From an uncultured Bacteroidales bacterium (GTDB lineage: Bacteria > Bacteroidota > Bacteroidia > Bacteroidales > UBA932): DNA of 63,398 nucleotides. The translations under genes and the position numbers were made by a program. The notes below the pieces were generated by a model. It was not told the origin of the DNA, ran no database searches, and was given only the letters and a program-made list of their open reading frames with translations. Location of the stretch: contig CASEBV010000019.1 in assembly GCA_949286415.1 (NCBI GenBank), positions 1 to 63,398 of the forward strand, given 5' to 3'. Of the stretch, positions 41,414 to 51,291 are shown piece after piece; the first letter of the stretch is position 1; every line of letters starts with the position of its first letter.

Positions 41414-41645
41414 GATATCCGGGGATATATTTCATGCAGAAATTCTAAATTATAATAATTCAAATCTAATATCGTAGCGATATCAGTTATTTACGAAAAA
41501 TGTAATTTGTAAACTATTGATAATTAATTATTTATAAATTACGCGTTTAGGATTTGGCAAAACGGATAAAAGTAAAATAAAATTAAAATACAATAGAAAT
41601 TTTAATTTTTTATAATATTTTTTTCATCAACTTTGCCAACCGAAA
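41414..41645. other. A/T-rich gap upstream of dnaA
   Basis: The gap before dnaA is very A/T rich from about 41450 to 41630, with many TAAT/ATTA stretches. It holds no gene. CAACTTTG at 41627 is a one-off version of the -7 box and the likely dnaA promoter. No TTATCCACA-type DnaA box was found, so it is not called as an origin. Confidence 0.45.
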
Positions 41646-41671
41646 GCAGGAAGGTATTTTCCTGCATTTTT
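41646..41671 (+). terminator. small hairpin with T-run in the dnaA leader
   Basis: GCAGGAA (41646-41652) pairs with TTCCTGC (41659-41665) around a 6-base loop and is followed by A and TTTTT, ending 16 bases before the dnaA ATG. It could stop read-through from the MCE gene or act as an attenuator of dnaA. Confidence 0.45.
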
Positions 41672-41686
41672 AATCTAAAATCTGAT

Positions 41687-43108
41687 ATGGCGGAAGAACG
41701 GTATAATATGGTATGGAACAACTGTCTGAAAATAATCAGCCAGATTGTTGAGCCGCAGCATTACAACACATGGTTCAAGCCGGTCCATGCTGTTGCCATC
41801 GAAGGCTCGACTCTGGAGCTTGAGGTTCCGTCCGAATTTTTCCGCGAATATCTGGAGGAATATTACCTTGATGTCCTCAAGAAGACCTTGAGAAGAGTGA
41901 TCGGGGCTGATGCGAAGCTGGTCTACAGAGTCCGTCCCGTCACGGCCGAACCTCCGATGAGATACCCTGTTGCACCGGGAACGGCGCCTGTCAACAAGAC
42001 GATTTCCATAACGACATATCCGCATGGGAACAATCCCGGTCCGTTTGTCTATCCGGGTCTTCAGCGGGTTCAGGTAAATCCGCAGCTGAATCCTGTCTAC
42101 TGTTTCAGCAATCTTGTCGAAGGGGAGTGCAACAAAATGGGAATTACTGCCGGGGAAAGCATCTCGTCCGCTCCGGGAAAGACTGCATTCAATCCGCTTT
42201 TCCTCTTCGGGCAGCCGGGACTCGGCAAGACGCACATTGCACAGGCCATAGGAATTGCCATCAAAGAGAAATATCCGGAACTTGTGGTGCTGTATGTACC
42301 GGCAAACAGGTTCAAGACACAATACATGGATGCCGTCAATGTCAACAACAAGCTGACGGATTTCCTGGCGTTCTATATGAAGATGGATGTCCTGATAGTC
42401 GATGATATCCAGGAATTGTCATCTCCGGGCACACAGAATGCATTTTTCCATATTTTCAACCATCTTCACCAGCAGGGCAAGCAGCTGATATTCACTTCAG
42501 ACAGGCCACCGGTAGATCTTCAGAACTTTGAGGAAAGGCTGCTGTCCAGACTCAAATGGGGACTGTCCGTCGAACTTCAGAGGCCGGATTTCGCCACAAG
42601 GCTTGCAATGCTCAAAGCAAGAAGCTTCCGGGAAGGCGTTGAGCTGGACGATGATGTGCTCATGTTTCTCGCGACAAGGATTACCTCCAATTTCAGGGAA
42701 CTTGAAGGCGCGCTCATTTCGCTGATAGCCAATGCGACACTTACACACAAGCCGGTAACGCTGGAACTTGCGGAAAAGATAACTGACAAGATAGTCGGGG
42801 AACAGAAAAACGAACTTACAATCGACATGGTTCAGAAGACTGTCTGCGACTATTTCAACATTACCAGGGATATGCTTCTGTCAAAGTCCCGCAAAAGACA
42901 GATTGTACAGGCCCGGCAGATTGCTATGTACATGAGCCGCAACCACATAAACTGCTCTCTTTCTACAATCGGAGCCGAGACCGGCGGTAAAGATCATGCC
43001 ACAGTGCTTCATGCATGCACGACTGTGACGGATCTCATGGCTTTTGACAAGACATTCCGCCAATATGTAACGGACATAGAGAAGATGCTCGGTCCGGTCC
43101 GCCGATAA
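41687..43108 (+). CDS. dnaA: chromosomal replication initiator DnaA
   Basis: 473 residues from MAEERYNMVWNNC. Domain I (1-85) binds helicase, a short linker follows, then the AAA+ domain has LFGQPGLGKTH (Walker A, about 174-183) and VLIVDDIQEL (Walker B). Domain IV carries the DnaA box-binding signature NHINCSLSTIGAETGGKDHATV. It binds and opens the origin. No dnaN or rpmH lies next to it, as is common in Bacteroidota, where the dnaA neighbourhood is not conserved. Confidence 0.96.
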   Translation: MAEERYNMVWNNCLKIISQIVEPQHYNTWFKPVHAVAIEGSTLELEVPSEFFREYLEEYYLDVLKKTLRRVIGADAKLVYRVRPVTAEPPMRYPVAPGTAPVNKTISITTYPHGNNPGPFVYPGLQRVQVNPQLNPVYCFSNLVEGECNKMGITAGESISSAPGKTAFNPLFLFGQPGLGKTHIAQAIGIAIKEKYPELVVLYVPANRFKTQYMDAVNVNNKLTDFLAFYMKMDVLIVDDIQELSSPGTQNAFFHIFNHLHQQGKQLIFTSDRPPVDLQNFEERLLSRLKWGLSVELQRPDFATRLAMLKARSFREGVELDDDVLMFLATRITSNFRELEGALISLIANATLTHKPVTLELAEKITDKIVGEQKNELTIDMVQKTVCDYFNITRDMLLSKSRKRQIVQARQIAMYMSRNHINCSLSTIGAETGGKDHATVLHACTTVTDLMAFDKTFRQYVTDIEKMLGPVRR

Positions 43109-43146
43109 GGCCGGCATACGCGGATAATTCAAAAATTTCACATAAT

Positions 43147-44574
43147 ATGACATCAGAAGAAGTTCTGTCCATCTTCAAGGAAATAACAAAAGTTCCGAGG
43201 GAGTCCGGACATGAAGAGAAAATCATAGCCTGGCTGCAGTCTTTCGCTGCAGCCCATTCACTTGAATGCCGCACGGACAAAGCCGGCAATGTAGTTATTG
43301 TCAAAGAAGCCTCCGCAGGGAAAGAAAATGTCCCGACCATAGTGCTTCAGAGCCATTCAGACATGGTCTGTGAAAAAAACTCCGGTGTGGAGCATGATTT
43401 CAGCAGGGATCCTGTCAGATATGAAATCAGGGACGGGTGGATGGTCGCTCCGGACACTACGCTTGGGGCGGACTGCGGCATCGGTATGGCGGCACAGCTT
43501 GCTGTCCTGACCGGCGATATCCCGACCGGACGCATCGAGGCTCTTTTTACAGTCGCGGAAGAGACAGGGCTTGACGGGGCAAAGGCTCTGGAGCCAGGAT
43601 TCATCACAGGGAAGACTCTCATAAACCTTGATTCCGAAGACGAAGGAGAACTGTTCATCGGCTGTGCCGGTGGAATTGACACCACGGCAGTATTCGATTA
43701 TACTCCCTCAGGACTGCCTGCCGGACTTGAATATCATAAAATCAGAATATCCAATGCACTCGGAGGACACAGCGGCGATGACATTGACAAAGGCAGGGCA
43801 AACGCAGTGCAGCTGCTCTCAAGGTTCCTTTACGGCATGTCCGGGAAAGGACTTCATCTCTGCAGTATTTCCGGAGGCAACAAGCGGAATGCGATAGCCA
43901 GGGAAGCAGAGGCGGTTGTTGCGGCAACGCCTGCCTCATCAGAGATTCTTGCCGCAGAATTCAGGACTTTTGCGCAGGATGTTGCAGCCGAATATGCAGC
44001 AACAGACCCTGACATACGGTTTGAATGGACCGGGGCTGAGCCTTGCCCGGAGAAAATTGATGACAAGACTGCGGAAGCGCTTATAACATCTTTGTTTGCC
44101 GCCCCACATGGTGTATTGGCAATGAGTCCGGAAATCAAAGGGCTGGTTGAGACATCTACCAATCTGGCTTCAGTCAAGATGCTGCCAGACAATAAAATAA
44201 GAATCGGTACCAGCCAAAGGAGCTCGGTTGTGTCCGAGATGCGGGCAGCCGCAGCAAAGGTGGAGGCCTGTTTCCATCTGGCAGGAGCATCGGTCACACA
44301 TGAATCCGAATATCCGGGATGGAAGCCCGACACACATTCGGACATTCTTGAAAAATGTGTCGCATCATATCAGCGCCTGTTCGGAGTCAGTCCGACAGTA
44401 AGGGCAATTCATGCCGGTCTTGAATGCGGTCTCTTCCTGGAAAAGTATCCGGAACTTGACATGATTTCATTCGGTCCGACACTCAGGGGAGTCCATGCGC
44501 CAGGCGAACGCCTTGACCTGGCATCCCTTGACAAATTCGTGAAATTGCTTGAAGACGTGCTTGTCAACATTTAA
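43147..44574 (+). CDS. pepD: aminoacyl-histidine dipeptidase (peptidase D)
   Basis: 475-residue M20C zinc dipeptidase cleaving Xaa-His and other dipeptides in the cytoplasm. Motifs: LQSHSDMVCEKN (His and Asp ligands), TLGADCGIG (bridging Asp), AEETGLDGA (catalytic Glu pair) and the late RAIHAGLECGLF with a metal His. The lid domain sits at about 190-390. It lies 38 bases after dnaA and four bases before rpe, so it is likely co-transcribed with rpe. Confidence 0.94.
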   Translation: MTSEEVLSIFKEITKVPRESGHEEKIIAWLQSFAAAHSLECRTDKAGNVVIVKEASAGKENVPTIVLQSHSDMVCEKNSGVEHDFSRDPVRYEIRDGWMVAPDTTLGADCGIGMAAQLAVLTGDIPTGRIEALFTVAEETGLDGAKALEPGFITGKTLINLDSEDEGELFIGCAGGIDTTAVFDYTPSGLPAGLEYHKIRISNALGGHSGDDIDKGRANAVQLLSRFLYGMSGKGLHLCSISGGNKRNAIAREAEAVVAATPASSEILAAEFRTFAQDVAAEYAATDPDIRFEWTGAEPCPEKIDDKTAEALITSLFAAPHGVLAMSPEIKGLVETSTNLASVKMLPDNKIRIGTSQRSSVVSEMRAAAAKVEACFHLAGASVTHESEYPGWKPDTHSDILEKCVASYQRLFGVSPTVRAIHAGLECGLFLEKYPELDMISFGPTLRGVHAPGERLDLASLDKFVKLLEDVLVNI

Positions 44575-44578
44575 TATT

Positions 44579-45223
44579 ATGGTCAGAATCGCTCCATCAA
44601 TGCTTTCGGCAGATTTCCTCAATCTGGGGAAAGATGTTGCCATGGTCAATGCAAATGCCGACTTGTTTCACCTTGACATTATGGACGGCGTTTTCGTGCC
44701 CAACATATCATATGGGTTTCCGGTAGTCGAGGCGATTGCAAAGGAGGCCACAAAACCGCTTGACGTCCATCTGATGATTGTGCAACCGGAGAAATATGTC
44801 GCACGCTTCGCCGGAGCAGGGGCGTCCATGATAAGTTTTCATGCAGAGGCGGCTGACGATCCGTCTGCAGTCCTGAGACAGATACGCTCCCTGGGTGCAA
44901 AGGCAGGACTTGCCTTCAACCCTGACTATCCGCTTGAAAAAGTCAGACCTTACCTGGGCGAATGCGATTTCGTGCTGGTCATGTCTGTCTTCGCAGGGTT
45001 CGGAGGCCAGAAATTTATAGAATCCTCATACGAAAGGGTGCAGACAATAAGGAAATGGATTGACGCGGAGGGGCTGCAGTGCACCATTGAGGTTGACGGA
45101 GGCGTATCTCCGGCCAATGCTGCGGAACTTGCCTCCGCCGGTGCTGAAATCCTTGTCGCAGGCAGCGCAGTGTTCAAGGCCGGGAATCCGGCAGAAGTCA
45201 TATCACATATGAAATCTCTTTGA
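44579..45223 (+). CDS. rpe: ribulose-phosphate 3-epimerase
   Basis: 214-residue TIM barrel from MVRIAPSMLSADF, which is the family N terminus; ten open codons upstream belong to the end of pepD. LDIMDGVFVPNISYG carries metal and catalytic Asp residues, HLMIVQPEKY follows, and CTIEVDGGVSPANA the second catalytic Asp. It interconverts ribulose 5-phosphate and xylulose 5-phosphate in the pentose phosphate pathway. Its 3' end overlaps the convergent birA gene by 26 bases. Confidence 0.95.
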   Translation: MVRIAPSMLSADFLNLGKDVAMVNANADLFHLDIMDGVFVPNISYGFPVVEAIAKEATKPLDVHLMIVQPEKYVARFAGAGASMISFHAEAADDPSAVLRQIRSLGAKAGLAFNPDYPLEKVRPYLGECDFVLVMSVFAGFGGQKFIESSYERVQTIRKWIDAEGLQCTIEVDGGVSPANAAELASAGAEILVAGSAVFKAGNPAEVISHMKSL

Positions 45224-45956
45224 AGGCAAATTCCCTGATGCCTTCACCCGGAATCTCCAGTCTCAGGCAGGCAGCAGGAGAGATTCCTCTGATGATTCCC
45301 TGGATAACCTTGCCGGAAGCGCAGTCGATATAGTTGTGCAGGGAGTCCTTTCTGTACAGCAGCGAAAGATATTTCTGACGGAGGGATGATGTTCCGCTTT
45401 CGTCCGCGCAGCCTGAAAGAGCATCACATAGCAGGGCAGCCAACTCTTCGAGGGCAGCATCTGTCCTGTACTCTTGTCCAGTCTCAATTTTCATCGATGT
45501 GGGGTTCGGCAATTCAGGAGGGAAAATTGTCTGATTGACATTGAGACCTATGCCTATTATACTTGCATCCAGCCTGCCGCCGCGTACGATATTCTCAATC
45601 AGTATTCCGCAGATTTTCCTGTCACCGGCATAAATGTCATTCGGCCACTTTATTGAAACGGGAATACCCTTTCCGCACAGGAAGTCGGCTACGGCAACAG
45701 AGGCACACTCGCTCACGGCAAACTGCTCTGTGGCGGCAATCTCAGGAAACATGCCCTTTCCGAATCTCACAGCCGCGCTGAATGTGAGGTTCATCCCTTC
45801 CTCGCTTGTCCATACATTGCCTTTCTGTCCGCGTCCTGCAGTCTGGAACTCCGCCGCAATCACTGACATTTTGTCAATGCCCCCCAATGTCATACGGGCC
45901 ATATTGTTGGTCGAATCAACAGACTTGTGCCATATAATATCATACTTTTTTCCCAT
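45198..45956 (-). CDS. birA: biotin--[acetyl-CoA-carboxylase] ligase
   Basis: 252 residues from MGKKYDIIWHKSVDSTNN. This is the short ligase form without the DNA-binding domain, so it cannot repress biotin genes as in E. coli. Motifs: AGRGQKGNVWTSEEGMN (biotinyl-AMP loop), IKWPNDIYAGDRKICGIL and the short C-terminal SH3-like cap. It attaches biotin to carboxylases. It overlaps rpe tail to tail and is divergent from rsfS. Confidence 0.93.
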   Translation of the reverse strand: MGKKYDIIWHKSVDSTNNMARMTLGGIDKMSVIAAEFQTAGRGQKGNVWTSEEGMNLTFSAAVRFGKGMFPEIAATEQFAVSECASVAVADFLCGKGIPVSIKWPNDIYAGDRKICGILIENIVRGGRLDASIIGIGLNVNQTIFPPELPNPTSMKIETGQEYRTDAALEELAALLCDALSGCADESGTSSLRQKYLSLLYRKDSLHNYIDCASGKVIQGIIRGISPAACLRLEIPGEGIREFAFKEISYVI

Positions 45957-45972
45957 TGGTGCAGTTTTTGTG

Positions 45973-45980
45973 TATCTTTG
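45973..45980 (+). promoter_or_regulatory. -7 box for the rsfS-ftsH-cdsA cluster
   Basis: TATCTTTG, exact consensus, 27 bases before the rsfS ATG. Confidence 0.6.
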
Positions 45981-45986
45981 CGCTTG

Positions 45987-45994
45987 CAAAATTA
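45987..45994 (-). promoter_or_regulatory. -7 box for birA
   Basis: TAATTTTG on the minus strand, 30 bases before the birA ATG at 45956, with a TTG 18 bases upstream (46013-46015). It overlaps the rsfS promoter region, so birA and rsfS compete for polymerase. Confidence 0.5.
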
Positions 45995-46007
45995 ATAAAT
46001 TAAGAGA

Positions 46008-46361
46008 ATGAACAACAGCGAACTTCAGGTCATTGCCGACGCCATGGCGGAGAAGAAAGGCAAAAATATCGTGTCGCTTGACCTAAAGTCCATAGGGACA
46101 GCAATTTCAGATTATTTCATCGTCTGCAACGCAGACTCTACCACCAATGTTGTGGCAATAGCCGACAATATCGAAGACCGTATGGTCGAAAAATGCGGGC
46201 GCAAAGTGCTCCGTTCCCAGGGACGCGAAAATGCTTTCTGGATTATTCTTGACTACGGAGACATTGTTGTGCATATATTCCAGACCCCGATGAGGGAATT
46301 TTACCGGCTTGAGGACCTGTGGGCTGATGCGGAAAGGACAGATTACGGGTCTGAGGAATAA
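46008..46361 (+). CDS. rsfS: ribosome silencing factor RsfS
   Basis: 117-residue member of the RsfS/Iojap family. It binds ribosomal protein L14 and blocks subunit joining when nutrients are short. Family segments: GTAISDYFIVCNADSTTNVVAIAD, SQGRENAFWIILDYGDIVVHIF and MREFYRLEDLWADA. It starts a cluster with ftsH (17 bases after), cdsA and psd. Confidence 0.94.
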   Translation: MNNSELQVIADAMAEKKGKNIVSLDLKSIGTAISDYFIVCNADSTTNVVAIADNIEDRMVEKCGRKVLRSQGRENAFWIILDYGDIVVHIFQTPMREFYRLEDLWADAERTDYGSEE

Positions 46362-46378
46362 TTATATACAGAATACAG

Positions 46379-48376
46379 ATGAGCAGCAACAATATCATGC
46401 CAGGGGACAGGTCCCCGCGTAACCGGAAAGGTTTTTCCTTCGGCATGTCATGGTTCTATATTATCTTGATTTTCGGGATAATATGGATGTTCTTCAATCA
46501 GGGAGGAGCCAATCCCCAGAAAATAGAATGGGAACAGGTAAAGGAACAGATTGAGGCAGGCGATGTCAAGGAAATTGTCTTTGTCAGAAATGACTATCAG
46601 GGAAAAGTGACGATAAAGCCGGACCGGCTTGAAAAATATGCGGCAATGTTCGGGGGATCTGTTCCCAAGAAGTCGCCCCACTTCATTTTCCTTGTGACAA
46701 GCAATTTCAATGCGGAGGAAACATTTGAAAGCATAAATGAGACCCTGCCCGAATCAGACCGGTTCAAGGTCGTGATTGAGAACGACAGCAAGGTATGGTC
46801 GTCAATACTTGAATGGCTTCTTTTCCCGATACTGCTCATAGCCATGTGGTTCTTCATGTTCCGAGGAATGAACAGGGGAGCCGGCGGAGGAGCCGGTCCC
46901 GGAGGCATATTCAATGTAGGCAAATCAACTGGCAAGCTTGCGGAGAAAGACAGCATCAAGGTGACTTTCAAAGATGTGGCAGGCCTTTACGGGGCTAAGG
47001 ATGAAGTAATGGAAATTGTTGATTTCCTGAAAAATCCGAAAAAATATACGGCTCTCGGAGGCAAAATTCCAAAGGGTGCCCTTCTCGTCGGCCCTCCGGG
47101 AACAGGAAAGACACTTCTTGCCAAAGCCGTGGCAGGAGAAGCCAATGTGCCGTTCTTCTCCATTTCCGGTTCAGACTTCGTCGAGATGTTTGTGGGAGTC
47201 GGTGCATCAAGAGTCCGGGATCTTTTCCGTCAGGCCAAGGAAAAGGCTCCTTGCATCGTGTTCATTGACGAAATTGACGCCGTCGGCCGTGCAAGAGGCA
47301 AGAATGTCGGCTTTTCATCCAACGATGAGAGAGAAAATACACTGAATCAGCTTCTTACCGAAATGGATGGATTTGACTCCAACTCAGGTGTCATTATCCT
47401 TGCGGCAACCAACAGGGCAGATATCCTTGACAAGGCGCTCCTCAGGGCCGGAAGATTTGACCGCCAGATTCATGTCGAGCTCCCTGATCTCAATGAAAGG
47501 GCCGCCATCTTCAATGTTCACATCAAAGGTCTGAAACTGGCACCGGACTTCGATGTTGATTTTCTGGCAAAACATACTCCGGGTTTTTCCGGGGCAGATA
47601 TCGCCAATGTATGCAATGAGGCCGCATTGACAGCAGCCCGACATAACAAGAATGAAATAGACAGGCAGGATTTCCTTGACGCCATTGACAGAATCATAGG
47701 CGGACTTGAGCGAAAGAATGCCATCATAACTCCTCAGGAAAAGAAATCAATTGCATATCATGAAGCCGGACATGCCACAGTCAGCTGGCTTCTGCCTTAT
47801 GCCAACCCTCTTTTCAAGGTTACCATTGTGCCTCGCGGACAGTCACTCGGAGCCGCATGGTATCTTCCTGAAGAGCGCAAGCTTGTGACGAGAGAACAGA
47901 TGATTGACGAGATGTGTTCGCTGCTCGGGGGCAGGGTCGCAGAAGAAATCATAAACGGACAGCCTTCTACAGGGGCTCTGAATGACCTCGAACGCCTCAC
48001 CAAGCAGGCATACGCCATGGTTACCTACTATGGCATGAGCGACAAAGTCGGAACACTGTCATTCTATGACTCTACCGGCTCCCGAGGCTATGATCTGACC
48101 AAGCCATACAGTGAAAAGACTGCAGAGCTCATAGACAGGGAAGTGAAGGATCTCATACAGAGCATCCATGACAGGACCCTTAAGATTTTGACAGACAATC
48201 GCGAGGGCTTTGAACGGCTTGCCGGGATGCTTCTTGAAAAGGAAGTGATATTCTCTGATGACCTTGAGAATATTTTCGGTCCACGGGCAAACTCAGATGC
48301 AGTTGTTCCCGAAGAAGACAGGAAGCCCAAAGACATGAATGAGTCCGGCCAGGAAAGCGTACAACAGGACTCATAA
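46379..48376 (+). CDS. ftsH: ATP-dependent zinc metalloprotease FtsH
   Basis: 665 residues. Two membrane helices (about 23-40 and 143-160) flank a periplasmic domain. The AAA+ ATPase has [13 protein letters not shown] (about 237-249), a Walker [10 protein letters not shown], and the second region of homology RPGRFDRQI in the form RAGRFDRQI. The protease site is HEAGH (His461, His465) with the third ligand Asp near 536. It degrades misfolded membrane proteins and regulates LPS and lipid enzymes. cdsA follows 12 bases after the stop. Confidence 0.97.
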   Translation: MSSNNIMPGDRSPRNRKGFSFGMSWFYIILIFGIIWMFFNQGGANPQKIEWEQVKEQIEAGDVKEIVFVRNDYQGKVTIKPDRLEKYAAMFGGSVPKKSPHFIFLVTSNFNAEETFESINETLPESDRFKVVIENDSKVWSSILEWLLFPILLIAMWFFMFRGMNRGAGGGAGPGGIFNVGKSTGKLAEKDSIKVTFKDVAGLYGAKDEVMEIVDFLKNPKKYTALGGKIPKGALLVGPPGTGKTLLAKAVAGEANVPFFSISGSDFVEMFVGVGASRVRDLFRQAKEKAPCIVFIDEIDAVGRARGKNVGFSSNDERENTLNQLLTEMDGFDSNSGVIILAATNRADILDKALLRAGRFDRQIHVELPDLNERAAIFNVHIKGLKLAPDFDVDFLAKHTPGFSGADIANVCNEAALTAARHNKNEIDRQDFLDAIDRIIGGLERKNAIITPQEKKSIAYHEAGHATVSWLLPYANPLFKVTIVPRGQSLGAAWYLPEERKLVTREQMIDEMCSLLGGRVAEEIINGQPSTGALNDLERLTKQAYAMVTYYGMSDKVGTLSFYDSTGSRGYDLTKPYSEKTAELIDREVKDLIQSIHDRTLKILTDNREGFERLAGMLLEKEVIFSDDLENIFGPRANSDAVVPEEDRKPKDMNESGQESVQQDS

Positions 48377-48388
48377 CCTTTATTTGCC

Positions 48389-49219
48389 ATGAAAAATCTT
48401 ATTCTCAGAACATTATCGGGCATTCTGGTAATAGGTGCGGTAGTTGCGTCACTGCTCCTCGGCAAATTCTTCTTTGCCGCCCTCATGATTGTGCTCACAT
48501 TGTGCATCATGGCTGAATTTTTCAGAATGACTATGGGAAATGAATACAGATTTTCCCAATACCTCGCAATGTTCGCAGCCGTGACTATGTTCATCCTGAC
48601 CTTCCTGTACACCGGGTTCAAACTGCCGGGAAGACTGGTGATGCTGGCTTTCATCCCCATTTTCATCATCATGGTCAATTCCCTGTATGTCAAGGACAAG
48701 TCTGATTTCGGCAAATTCGCATTCATATATACGGCATTGCTGTACATAGCCATCCCGATGACCCTTACCAATTTTGCGGTTTTCAAGTTCAACGGACAAT
48801 ACGACGGGACATTGCTGCTGTGCTTCTTCGGAATCATCTGGGCATCTGATGTCGGGGCATATCTCCTCGGAATAACTCTCGGACAGAAGTACGGGAAAAA
48901 ACTATTCCCGGAAGTGTCTCCGAAAAAGTCCTGGATAGGCTTCTGGGGCGGCTTTCTCCTGGCAATCGGTGTCGCGGTGGCCCTGCATTATGCAGGAATA
49001 TTCAATTATCCAATCTTCCATTGCATCATCATGGCAGCACTGATGAATATTGCCGGTGTATACGGAGACCTCATCGAATCCCAATGGAAAAGACACTATG
49101 CCATCAAGGATTCCGGGACTGCAATTCCTGGCCATGGCGGCATCTGGGACCGTTTCGACAGCGCACTGATGGCATTGCCGGCTGGTGTCATTTACCTTGT
49201 GGTGCTTAATATTCTGTGA
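48389..49219 (+). CDS. cdsA: phosphatidate cytidylyltransferase
   Basis: 276-residue integral membrane enzyme with about eight helices that makes CDP-diacylglycerol from phosphatidic acid and CTP. The signature near the C terminus is present: KDSGTAIPGHGGIWDRFDSAL. DVGAYLLGITLGQKYGKKLFPEVSPKKSW is the preceding conserved region (given here to place it before the signature). It sits between ftsH and psd, the latter using the downstream lipid. Confidence 0.94.
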   Translation: MKNLILRTLSGILVIGAVVASLLLGKFFFAALMIVLTLCIMAEFFRMTMGNEYRFSQYLAMFAAVTMFILTFLYTGFKLPGRLVMLAFIPIFIIMVNSLYVKDKSDFGKFAFIYTALLYIAIPMTLTNFAVFKFNGQYDGTLLLCFFGIIWASDVGAYLLGITLGQKYGKKLFPEVSPKKSWIGFWGGFLLAIGVAVALHYAGIFNYPIFHCIIMAALMNIAGVYGDLIESQWKRHYAIKDSGTAIPGHGGIWDRFDSALMALPAGVIYLVVLNIL

Positions 49220-49236
49220 GTTTGGAAAATTTTATA

Positions 49237-49244
49237 TAAATTTG
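49237..49244 (+). promoter_or_regulatory. possible internal -7 box before psd
   Basis: TAAATTTG ends only four bases before the psd ATG at 49249. If used, transcription would start at about that ATG, favouring the next methionine at 49267 or a leaderless message. Confidence 0.35.
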
Positions 49245-49248
49245 CAGG

Positions 49249-49917
49249 ATGAAACGCCGGAAGACAATGACTGTTCATAAAGATGGCCGCATGACTATTT
49301 TGGGTATATGGATGCTTTGCGCAATCCTCATATACCTGTCCCTCCATTTCATTGACTGTGCCTACATCTCATATCCGCTTGCGGCAGTTCCCGCTTTTTT
49401 CATGGGTTTCGTATTCTATTTCTTCCGGGTCCCGAACAGATGCACGGTGGTAGGAGAAAATGTCGTGACATCTGCCGCAGACGGAGAGGTCGTCATTGTG
49501 GAAAAAGTCTACGAAGATGAATTCATACACGGAGAATGTATCCAGGTCTCCGTATACATGGATTTCTTCAATGTGCATGTGAACTTCTGGCCGATTTCCG
49601 GCGAGGTGACATATTACAAATATCATCCGGGCAAATATTTCCTTGCCTTCATGCCGAAGGCGTCAGAACTGAATGAACACACTTCGGTCGCCATCAAAAA
49701 CGGGAAAGGCGAAATCTTCTTCAAGCAGATAGCCGGTACCTTTGCAAGAAGAATCGTATCCTATGCCAAGGTCGGGGAAACAGGTGTCAAAGGAGAACAA
49801 TGCGGTATAATCAAATTCGGATCGAGGGTAGACATGTTCCTGCCGCTTGACGCGGATATAAAAGTTCAGGTCGGAGACAGTGTCAGAGCCTGTGAATCAG
49901 TTATAGCAGAATTATAA
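49249..49917 (+). CDS. psd: phosphatidylserine decarboxylase proenzyme
   Basis: 222-residue short-form decarboxylase (PSD-A type) that makes phosphatidylethanolamine. An N-terminal hydrophobic stretch (about 17-59) anchors it. DFFNVHVNFWP is conserved, and the self-cleavage site is FGSR, where Ser192 becomes the pyruvoyl group, giving a small alpha chain of about 30 residues. The start could be 49249 or the methionine at 49267. It lies 29 bases after cdsA and completes a phospholipid step pair. Confidence 0.93.
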   Translation: MKRRKTMTVHKDGRMTILGIWMLCAILIYLSLHFIDCAYISYPLAAVPAFFMGFVFYFFRVPNRCTVVGENVVTSAADGEVVIVEKVYEDEFIHGECIQVSVYMDFFNVHVNFWPISGEVTYYKYHPGKYFLAFMPKASELNEHTSVAIKNGKGEIFFKQIAGTFARRIVSYAKVGETGVKGEQCGIIKFGSRVDMFLPLDADIKVQVGDSVRACESVIAEL

Positions 49918-49943
49918 TTTTATGGGCCGGAGGGCCTTGCAAT

Positions 49944-51281
49944 ATGAGCGAAATTTTCATAATCATAATACTTATCCTCCTGAACGGAATATTCGCCATG
50001 TCGGAAATGGCGGTGATTTCAGCAAGAAAATCCAATCTGCAGGCAGATGCCAACAAAGGCAGCAGAGCCGCGAAGACAGCACTGAACCTGGCTTCTGACC
50101 CGGACAAATTTCTCTCCGCCGTTCAGATAGGCATCACACTCATAGGCATCCTCACCGGTATATTTTCGGGCAAGGCCGTGGCTGATGCCTTTTCTGATGT
50201 CCTGATCAAAGCAGGCATGTCAAAGGGGCTTGCCGGCGCACTGGCACAGGGAATCATTGTCATCCTCGTAACTTATCTGAGCATAGTCTTCGGAGAACTT
50301 GTTCCAAAGAGAATCGCCCTGAGCGCCTCTGAGCGGGTGTCCAAAATCGTGTCCGGCCCAATGAAGATCATTTCCGTCCTTGCCTCACCGTTTGTCTGGA
50401 TTCTTGCAAAGAGCACTTCATTTGTAATCAATGTCCTTGGAATAAAGTCGCAGGAATCAAAGGTAACCGAGGAGGAAATAAAGTCAATAATCCAGGAAGG
50501 CACGGACGAGGGTGAAGTCTCTCCTGTCGAACAGGATATCGTCGAGAGAGTTTTTGCCCTCGGAGACCTTAAGGTAAATACCATCATGACTCTCCGCGGG
50601 GACATAGTATGGCTTGACAAGGACATGAGCGAGACGGAAATCAGAAATACGATAGAAGAGAATCTGTTTGAAGCTTACCCCGTGACGGACGGAGACCTTG
50701 ACCATGTGATAGGCGTACTGTCGCTGAAAGACTTTGTCCTCAATATAGGAAAGAACAGCTTCAATCTTGAGGAAATGATTCACGAGCCTGTGTATTTCCA
50801 TGAGAACATGAGCGTATATGCCGTACTTGAGCAGATGAAGCTCAAGAGAATAAGCCGGGCGCTTGTCTGCGATGAGTTCGGATTCTGTTCAGGCATCATT
50901 ACGCTCAAGGACATAATGGAAGCATTGGTGGGAACGGTCAATGATGACCACCAGAAAGAACCGGACATAATAGCACGGCAGGACAATGACGGGTGGTTCG
51001 TGGACGGACAATGCTCAATGTATGACTTCAGGATGTATTTTGACATAGATGACGATGATGCTGATTCTCAGGAATACACCACTGTAGGAGGTCTGATACT
51101 TGATGAACTTGAACATGTCCCTGTCTCCGGAGAAAAGGCGACATGGAAAGATTTCTCATTCGAAGTAGTCGACATGGACGGTGCCCGTATCGACAAGGTG
51201 ATTGTCAAGAGGAAACAGAAGGCCCGTCCGGATTCTGACAATGAAATGAATGAGGTTAAGGAAAGCAATGAGAAAGCCTGA
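49944..51281 (+). CDS. CNNM/HlyC-CorC family transporter protein
   Basis: 445 residues. An N-terminal DUF21 transmembrane domain (about 1-190, NGIFAMSEMAVISARKSNL) is followed by two CBS domains (about 205-330; VNTIMTLRGDIVWLD, GIITLKDIMEALVG) and a C-terminal CorC_HlyC domain. The family is linked to magnesium or cobalt efflux, although older annotation calls it hemolysin. It is the last plus-strand gene of the cluster and convergent with ispG, ten bases apart. Confidence 0.9.
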   Translation: MSEIFIIIILILLNGIFAMSEMAVISARKSNLQADANKGSRAAKTALNLASDPDKFLSAVQIGITLIGILTGIFSGKAVADAFSDVLIKAGMSKGLAGALAQGIIVILVTYLSIVFGELVPKRIALSASERVSKIVSGPMKIISVLASPFVWILAKSTSFVINVLGIKSQESKVTEEEIKSIIQEGTDEGEVSPVEQDIVERVFALGDLKVNTIMTLRGDIVWLDKDMSETEIRNTIEENLFEAYPVTDGDLDHVIGVLSLKDFVLNIGKNSFNLEEMIHEPVYFHENMSVYAVLEQMKLKRISRALVCDEFGFCSGIITLKDIMEALVGTVNDDHQKEPDIIARQDNDGWFVDGQCSMYDFRMYFDIDDDDADSQEYTTVGGLILDELEHVPVSGEKATWKDFSFEVVDMDGARIDKVIVKRKQKARPDSDNEMNEVKESNEKA

Positions 51282-51291
51282 TGCCCTTCTC

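Noticed and set aside
41414..41686. Possible replication origin next to dnaA
   Set aside because: The stretch is A/T rich, but no TTATCCACA-type DnaA box or clustered variants were found, and dnaA is often not next to the origin in this phylum. GC skew of the whole genome would decide.
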